Below are positions 58,766 to 64,000 of a stretch of DNA of 64,000 bases, one piece after another. The DNA is from Hoplostethus atlanticus. Taxonomy: Eukaryota; Chordata; Actinopteri; Trachichthyiformes; Trachichthyidae. The notes beneath the pieces are model-generated. The model worked only from the letters and a program-made list of their open reading frames with translations, was not told where the DNA came from and searched no databases. The translations under genes and the position numbers were made by a program. Where the stretch lies: the NCBI GenBank assembly GCA_034670405.1, contig JAXDDX010000044.1, positions 3,064,001 to 3,128,000 of the forward strand. The letters are read 5' to 3'. Within the stretch, counting starts at the first letter, position 1; every line of letters starts with the position of its first letter.

Positions 58766-58853
58766 TTTGTTTAACCAGAAAATGAAAGTCTCGCTCAAGG
58801 AGAAGTCTCGCTCTGAAATCTTTCATTTCACTTTCATTTTCTGGTTAAACAAA
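58766..58853. repeat. Perfect 24-bp inverted repeat with 40-bp loop
   Basis: The arm at 58766-58789 (tttgtttaaccagaaaatga followed by aagt) is exactly inverted at 58830-58853. The loop contains agtctcgct twice. Could fold as a stem in RNA or cruciform in DNA. Not a typical terminator; possibly the termini of a very short MITE or an inverted duplication. Confidence 0.9.
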
Positions 58854-58869
58854 GGTCTATCTCTGTAGC

Positions 58870-59130
58870 GATCTTTTTCGTAATGTTGTCAGACACTTCC
58901 AATAACAATCTGAGCCTGTCAGTGGCAAAAACAAGCACTTTTAGTGGACGTACTTTGATCGCGCGCACTTGCCCCTGCAGATTACGTTGCAGCCATTGCA
59001 GCCCGTTTCGTGACTGCCGGCTGAGGCGATCTACTGGAGCAATTCCAAAACTTTTTGTACCTATTTTGGGGTATAAATGACTAATATGTACAAATAGAGC
59101 CCAGGTTTAAAAATACCGGAATTACCCTTT
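58870..59130 (+). repeat. CpG-bearing repeat-like block
   Basis: gacgtactttgatcgcgcgc, acttgcccctgcagattacg and cccgtttcgtgactgccggc, ending gagcccaggtttaaaaatac and cggaattaccc. The end matches 7095-7130. Probably a dispersed non-coding repeat; family unknown. Confidence 0.45.
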
Positions 59131-60310
59131 AAGATCACATTATAAGTGTAGCACCTCTCTTCGCAAATGACTAGATACTATACATCATTAAAAAATACCA
59201 TTTACAATAGTAACCACAGATATAGGAAAATAAAAAAATAAAATAAGAAATTTCTCCAACTAAAATAGAATTCTTTCCTTTATAAAAATGCAAGTAAAAA
59301 TAACCAGTAAAATAAATAAATGTCCTTTCTCCTCAAAGTAACAGTATAAAATGTATTCAAGTATCCTTCCCCTGTGCTTTAGAGAATATGAGTTTATCTT
59401 GCTGAAAAATGTCAGTTTATGTAGTTTCTGTTTTATTGACCTATTGATCACTGATCTACCTGGTAGTCAAGAAGAAAAATGTGCTATGCATGTGTTATGT
59501 GTTGTGTTCCTTATCTGAAATCCTGATGCGGACAGTTTGGTTCCTCTGTAGAGTTGGCCACACTGGTTCCAATGTTCCCTCTATGGAGTATGGCGTCTGG
59601 GACAGGCTCGCCATCAAATTCAGGCATGGAGTAAAACCAAGCTGAATCCAGCATCAACAAAAAAAAAAAAAATCAAGCACATATAGTGCAGAATAGATGT
59701 TATCAGTTAGGATATTTTTCTCTTTCTATTTCTTTAACGTGAGACCTTGTTAACTTCTCTTTCTTATATTTAAATTACAGTAACATGAAAACCATGGACT
59801 ATGAAAATACTCTGAATATTATAGCATGTGTTAACAGTAAGCTCGTTTTACAACAGACTGGGATTTACTGTACAGCAAAATAAATTATTTCCCATGTTCG
59901 TATTTCCCTTTGAAACAAGATTTCCTTTATTCATGAATTACTCATTGACTATCAATACCATGCAGCTCAGCATGAAATACAATGATACCAATGTAAGATT
60001 CAAATACGTCGCAATACTTCCACATTACCCCAACTGGCTACCAAACACTAGGCTTTAGCTAGCAAACATGTGTTGGCATGGTAACTCACCTGAGCCCCCG
60101 ATAGAAAAGCGGCCAAAATTGTGATAAAGACTGGCTCATTCTGGACAATAGTTTGCTTGCTAACTAAAGAGTAACTTATTAGCAAGGATTTATCTCGATT
60201 AACCGAATTTATTCATGTTTTACGATTATTTTTAGGATTTCTCACCAAGTTTTTCCACAGGTGGTTGTCTCAAATCAATAAGCACGCCACAGTAGACGAC
60301 GCGTCCACAG
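59131..60310. other. Non-coding stretch
   Basis: Includes a run of about 13 A at 59660-59673. A minus-strand open segment at about 59530-59640 gives WFYSMPEFDGEPVPDA and resembles an exon superficially, but I could not assign it. Confidence 0.4.
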
Positions 60311-60330
60311 TAGCGCCCTCTACTAGACGT
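60311..60330 (-). promoter_or_regulatory. CTCF-like core motif next to an E-box/CRE-like site
   Basis: On the minus strand ctagtagagggcgcta resembles the CTCF core (AGRKGGCGC). Adjacent cacgtg (60332-60337) and tgacgt overlap it. Motifs of this size arise by chance and occur in repeats; function is not shown. Confidence 0.25.
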
Positions 60331-60819
60331 CACGTGCAATGGAGCGCGGAATTTAACCATTTAGTAACCGAACATTCCATGAGGCTGTAATATATTTACC
60401 ACTGGAACCTATATGTTTCTATTGTTTATTAGACATCAAATTTACTATGAGCTCTTATCCTTATGAATTTCAGACTCCATAAGAGTATGTAAATATGGAT
60501 AGAAAAATGTCTCAAAATTATTTGTAAATGCACATACCATGATCCACAAATATTGTGCAATTTACAAATGTGTTTTGCTATCCACAAACACAAAATTCCT
60601 TACTCGTGACTTGTAAGTTGGCATTTAAATAAATGTGCTATGATTTGTACAAATAGATGTCTATTTGTAAATATATCGTTAGTAATTTGTAAAAATACTT
60701 CATACTTTGTGTGTGCATTTCTCATGAAATGTCCATAAACTAATCAACTAATTGACAGTGTTTAACTCAGTGTGTACTCAAGTGTACAGTGTGTTATGGC
60801 AAACTGCATCCTCAGACTT

Positions 60820-61058
60820 CTACTCTCCACTTTTTGAGGTCCATTGTGGTAATTGGAGAGGAGACGTGCCACAGTGAATAACTGATTGATGCTCCTTGAG
60901 ATGGAGAGGGGAATTTCAATATCAAACAGTTTGTTTTCCTTGACCCTCCTAATTAACCTCTCCACGTGGACTCTCAAACGAGCAATGGACTGGGTCTCAA
61001 GAACATCATCTGCTGACATTTGGTTTCCTTTAGACAGTAAGGCACATTTGTGTGTGGA
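60820..61058 (-). pseudogene. ISL2EU/IS4EU-like (DDE_4) transposase C-terminal fragment
   Basis: On the minus strand the frame reads LSKGNQMSADDVLETQSIA, RLRVHVERLIRRVKENKLF, IPLSISRSINQLFTVARLLSNY and NGP, then becomes unrelated and stops at 60762. It matches the end of the DDE transposase of the ISL2EU/THAP-associated type (pattern LSxxDVxETxxIAxxRIHVERAIGRIKxx ... ALxNQIxTVCxxLTNF). The Glu in HVER is the presumed last catalytic residue. Earlier catalytic residues and the THAP part were not found, so only about 65 residues remain. Confidence 0.8.
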
Positions 61059-61137
61059 TCAAGAGCTATTTGTGTGTGGATCGCAAAAGAGCGAAAAGAA
61101 TGTCTCAAAATTAAAAAGTGAAAAAAGTATGCTAACT

Positions 61138-61172
61138 TCTGTCTGAACCTGAACCTGAACCTGTCTGAACAA
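61138..61172. repeat. (CTGAAC)n hexamer repeat
   Basis: ctgaacctgaacctgaac followed by ctgtctgaac: about four to five units. Confidence 0.9.
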
Positions 61173-64000
61173 CCTTGGACCAATCATTTGACACATTGCT
61201 GAAAAAGTCACTGGTGTCTGTAACTACATACATGTGAAATTGTGTGTAAGTGAGCACTGCACAAACGGTGGTCGATTGAGTATTGTGAGTGATTGCCATG
61301 GTGCTTGACATTATGGGCTGATTAGCAATGTACTTTAAGGGGATTTTATGTTACTTACCATAGATTTCAGTTTTATTACTGCTTATTCCTCCTCATTTCA
61401 TCACAGTGGCTCCACTGATTGAGAGATTGATAGAATCAAGGGGGGTGGTCAAACTAAATGGTTAGAAAAGATTGAGGCATTAGGCATGATTGGTGATGAC
61501 AGATGTGGTTGAGTAACATGAAGATAGAAGGGTTGGGGACATGAGGCTGACATGAAAGTGGGTGCATTTCAATTGAGGTTGTGAACAGAGGAAGATTGTA
61601 AGGGGCAGAGAAAGATTAAAATTGGATGAGAAGGGAGAGAAAGCAAAAGAAAGAGAGCAACTAATGTGTATTGGCTCCCCAATGCATTTCCATGCATGTA
61701 TGAGAAAGAAAGAGGGGAGAGCTGGCTCAATGTTATCACTTCAGCTCCAATTATGTAGATACACCTTTAATTTTCATCACAACTCTGTCCTTTGAACGAG
61801 GTGATTCATTGACCCAGACAATTGTGTTTATGAAACACACCATTATAAAGGTCAGCGTATGTGAACCACAATCCCTCATTTCACTTTGTGCCCTTTTAAA
61901 CAAGGACTTACTGTGTTACTGTGCCGTATCAAAACACTGACACTGACCTACAGACCGCCAGAGCTCATTTGGCCTCTGCTTTGATTAGCGTGACCTGGAG
62001 ATGTGACACTCATTAGACTTATTGCAGTTTGTTGAGCCCACAGGGCCAATGCTGTGCCTTTATGAGCAACGCCGAGCAAGCGAACACAAACCTGCACGTC
62101 TATATTCACAGATATTTTCTCGCAGTCTCTCATAATCTCCATAAGAAAGTATGCACAAAGTGGGTGCTTCTTATCATGGACCACTACACAGCTAACAGCA
62201 ATGGCTTATGGGGAGTAAGGAACTGTCTACTGTCGAATGCACCAGAGCGCTTTGTTGAGCTAATGATCAACTCCAATTTCAGAGGATTTTTGCCGAAAGT
62301 GATGGACAAAAGGAGTGACTCCTGACATTTCAGGGGCTTGATCTTTACACTGAAACTTGATTGGACGTAATGTTTACTGCAGTGAATCCCACAGGCCTTG
62401 CCATGATATGGATGGATGATTAAAGAGCAGGTGGAGCCAAACTACAGTTCAAGCATTCCATGGCATGTCTGGCCAAACACAGAGCGCTGCTATGATAACA
62501 AACATATTTGATATTCAACTTGTTCTGTTTGGATGCTTTGAGTGTAATCGTGTTTATGCCACAACACTAGCTTGATTTCAGAAAGGTCTTGCTACCTGAA
62601 ATTCATCAGTCAATAATTCAAAAACGGATAGTTATATCTTTAAAAACATAACTAGAAATCTCAAGATGACTCATAACTTTAATTGAAACCCCAAATGGGC
62701 TTTACTTTACTGACAGCAAGTTTTTTGAAAAAGCAGGTGTCATTTTTTTTTAAATGATGTGTATTTCAATTTGGAAGGAAAACACTGACTTTCTAGAGGA
62801 CTTGAGCATATTCCCTGCGACTGCCTCTTCTACTCCATCAGCAGCAACATATTTAGCCATGAATCAGTCTTGAGAGGCTTCAAGACACCCGGTGATGCTA
62901 TTTAGTATTGTTCTGTAAATTGGCATTTGAAGAAGAAAAAAAGCATCAAGAGGCAAATTCAGGTCAGTCAGTCTGGTGTCAAACACTCCACCACTCACTG
63001 CGTTAACACACTTCAGTTTACACTTTACAGCACCTGACAGAATCATTTCCTGCAAATTATGTCTGTTGTTTATTTTGAGCAGTATCTAATTGGTTTAAGG
63101 AAGTATAAGTGTTATTATTGTGAAAATGTAACTTTAACAATGAATCTTTGCACCTTAATGCATGGGTGTGCAACAACCCAGTTCAAAAATATAAAAGAAA
63201 TGTTATAAAGTGAAATCTTTGCTTTGGTAAATTACAGAAAGTAAGCCACACTGTAAATTTAGCAGACATTTCTATTTTCAATACTGTTTGTTTGTTTTTC
63301 ACAGAATTGACGTATACATTTACAGAAATCAATTTCAATTTAATTCAATTCAATTCATTTTCTGTTTTCATTAAAGAAACTATCCATCTTTAATTACAAA
63401 CAATTGCTGTTTTTAAGATAATTACAGAAAAACTGAGTGATGAGCTCCCAGTACATTTCTGTTATTTTAGGTATGTTTTTATAACTATAATTCTATTATA
63501 GTTCATCATAGTTCATCTCACTTGATCAATTAGACCAATCAGTGTCACAGAGTTTCTTGGGAGTCAATACATCTGACTGGCCAGATATTGAATGAGGTGA
63601 GAATGCGAAAAACAGCTCTTTGATATTGTGTCTATCAGATCTGCACAATATACTGCCTCTATATCTCTCAATCTTGCTCACAGGCGGCACCATTCAGGTT
63701 GAATATAAATATAGTATAATATACGCTGAATACCCTCAATCATGTACCGTAGCAACACCTGAAGTGTTACGCCTCACTGGCAGATAATCCCAGCAGATAT
63801 CATCAGTGCCTTTTTTCAACTTGGTAGCCTTTGTTGGAGCGTCATCGCCCCATCTATCTGTCACTCCTGGGTCTACAGCTGCGCTAAAGCATTCATTGAG
63901 AGGACCCATTCATGTGACCTTGTGCCAAGCGACAAAGGCAGTTTAGCAAGACAGACGCTGGCACTGAATGCAGCCTCTGTTAGCATACAGAAAGGCTGGG
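61173..64000. other. Non-coding stretch
   Basis: A short (AATTC)n patch at 63331-63360 is common in fish repeats. No gene, tRNA or element recognised; frames up to 98 codons have no motif. Confidence 0.5.

Noticed and set aside
59530..59645. Minus-strand exon-like segment (WFYSMPEFDGEP)
   Set aside because: Open and flanked by a T-rich tract, but no family recognised and no convincing donor; too weak to list as a gene.

Overview
The window looks like non-coding DNA from a ray-finned (teleost) fish. The evidence is long CA/CT/GA microsatellites, the scarcity of coding sequence, and a dense mix of repeat types typical of fish: Tc1/mariner, several hAT lineages, PIF/Harbinger, ISL2EU-like, tRNA-derived SINEs and LINE-type 3' tails. 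I cannot name the species. I found no intact host protein-coding gene, no rRNA, no intact tRNA and no CRISPR array. Most open reading frames are chance frames or translations of simple repeats (poly Ser-Leu, Arg-Glu, Thr-His).

Layout. 0-27 kb: mostly featureless AT-rich DNA with microsatellites (largest a 180-bp CT tract at 3.95 kb), an internally deleted Tc1-type element (4.5-5.3 kb), a Tc1 transposase C-terminal relic (15.5-15.8 kb), two hAT transposase relics (14.0 and 18.7-19.3 kb), and MITE-like elements with terminal inverted repeats at 23.3-23.8 and 26.6-27.3 kb, the second carrying a nested SINE. 27.9-28.6 kb: a 585-bp GC-rich element with 19-bp terminal inverted repeats and an internal GA/CA minisatellite, abutting a headless tRNA-Leu-derived SINE.

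29.2-38.3 kb is the most gene-like part. Decayed exons of two teleost multicopy families lie interleaved on the plus strand. Family A is an uncharacterised transposase-like family with N-terminal C2H2 fingers. Family B resembles the teleost SAMD3-like multicopy family. A CpG-rich block with a promoter-like motif and three candidate 5' exons precedes a zinc-finger exon, which joins within about 10 bp to a family B exon. Family A C-terminal coding follows, then a hAT element with a whole BED-finger ORF, then three more family B exons, the last intron of which holds a 1.4-kb Harbinger-type element. Stops and frameshifts show that the copies as read here are not intact.

38-64 kb: a 1.29-kb internally deleted ZBED1-like hAT element with a perfect 8-bp target duplication (41.1-42.4 kb); a three-level nest at 45.7-46.7 kb (tRNA-Lys-like SINE split by a hAT element that contains a second copy of the 27.9-kb GC-rich element); further SINEs; a deleted Harbinger copy with remnants of both its genes (51.6-52.6 kb); a Tc1-type MITE (54.3 kb); an orphan Myb/SANT-like fragment (57.9 kb); a perfect 24-bp palindrome (58.8 kb); and a minus-strand ISL2EU-like transposase fragment (60.8-61.1 kb). 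The remainder shows nothing I can assign. Family names come from recognising protein motifs by eye; no database search was run.
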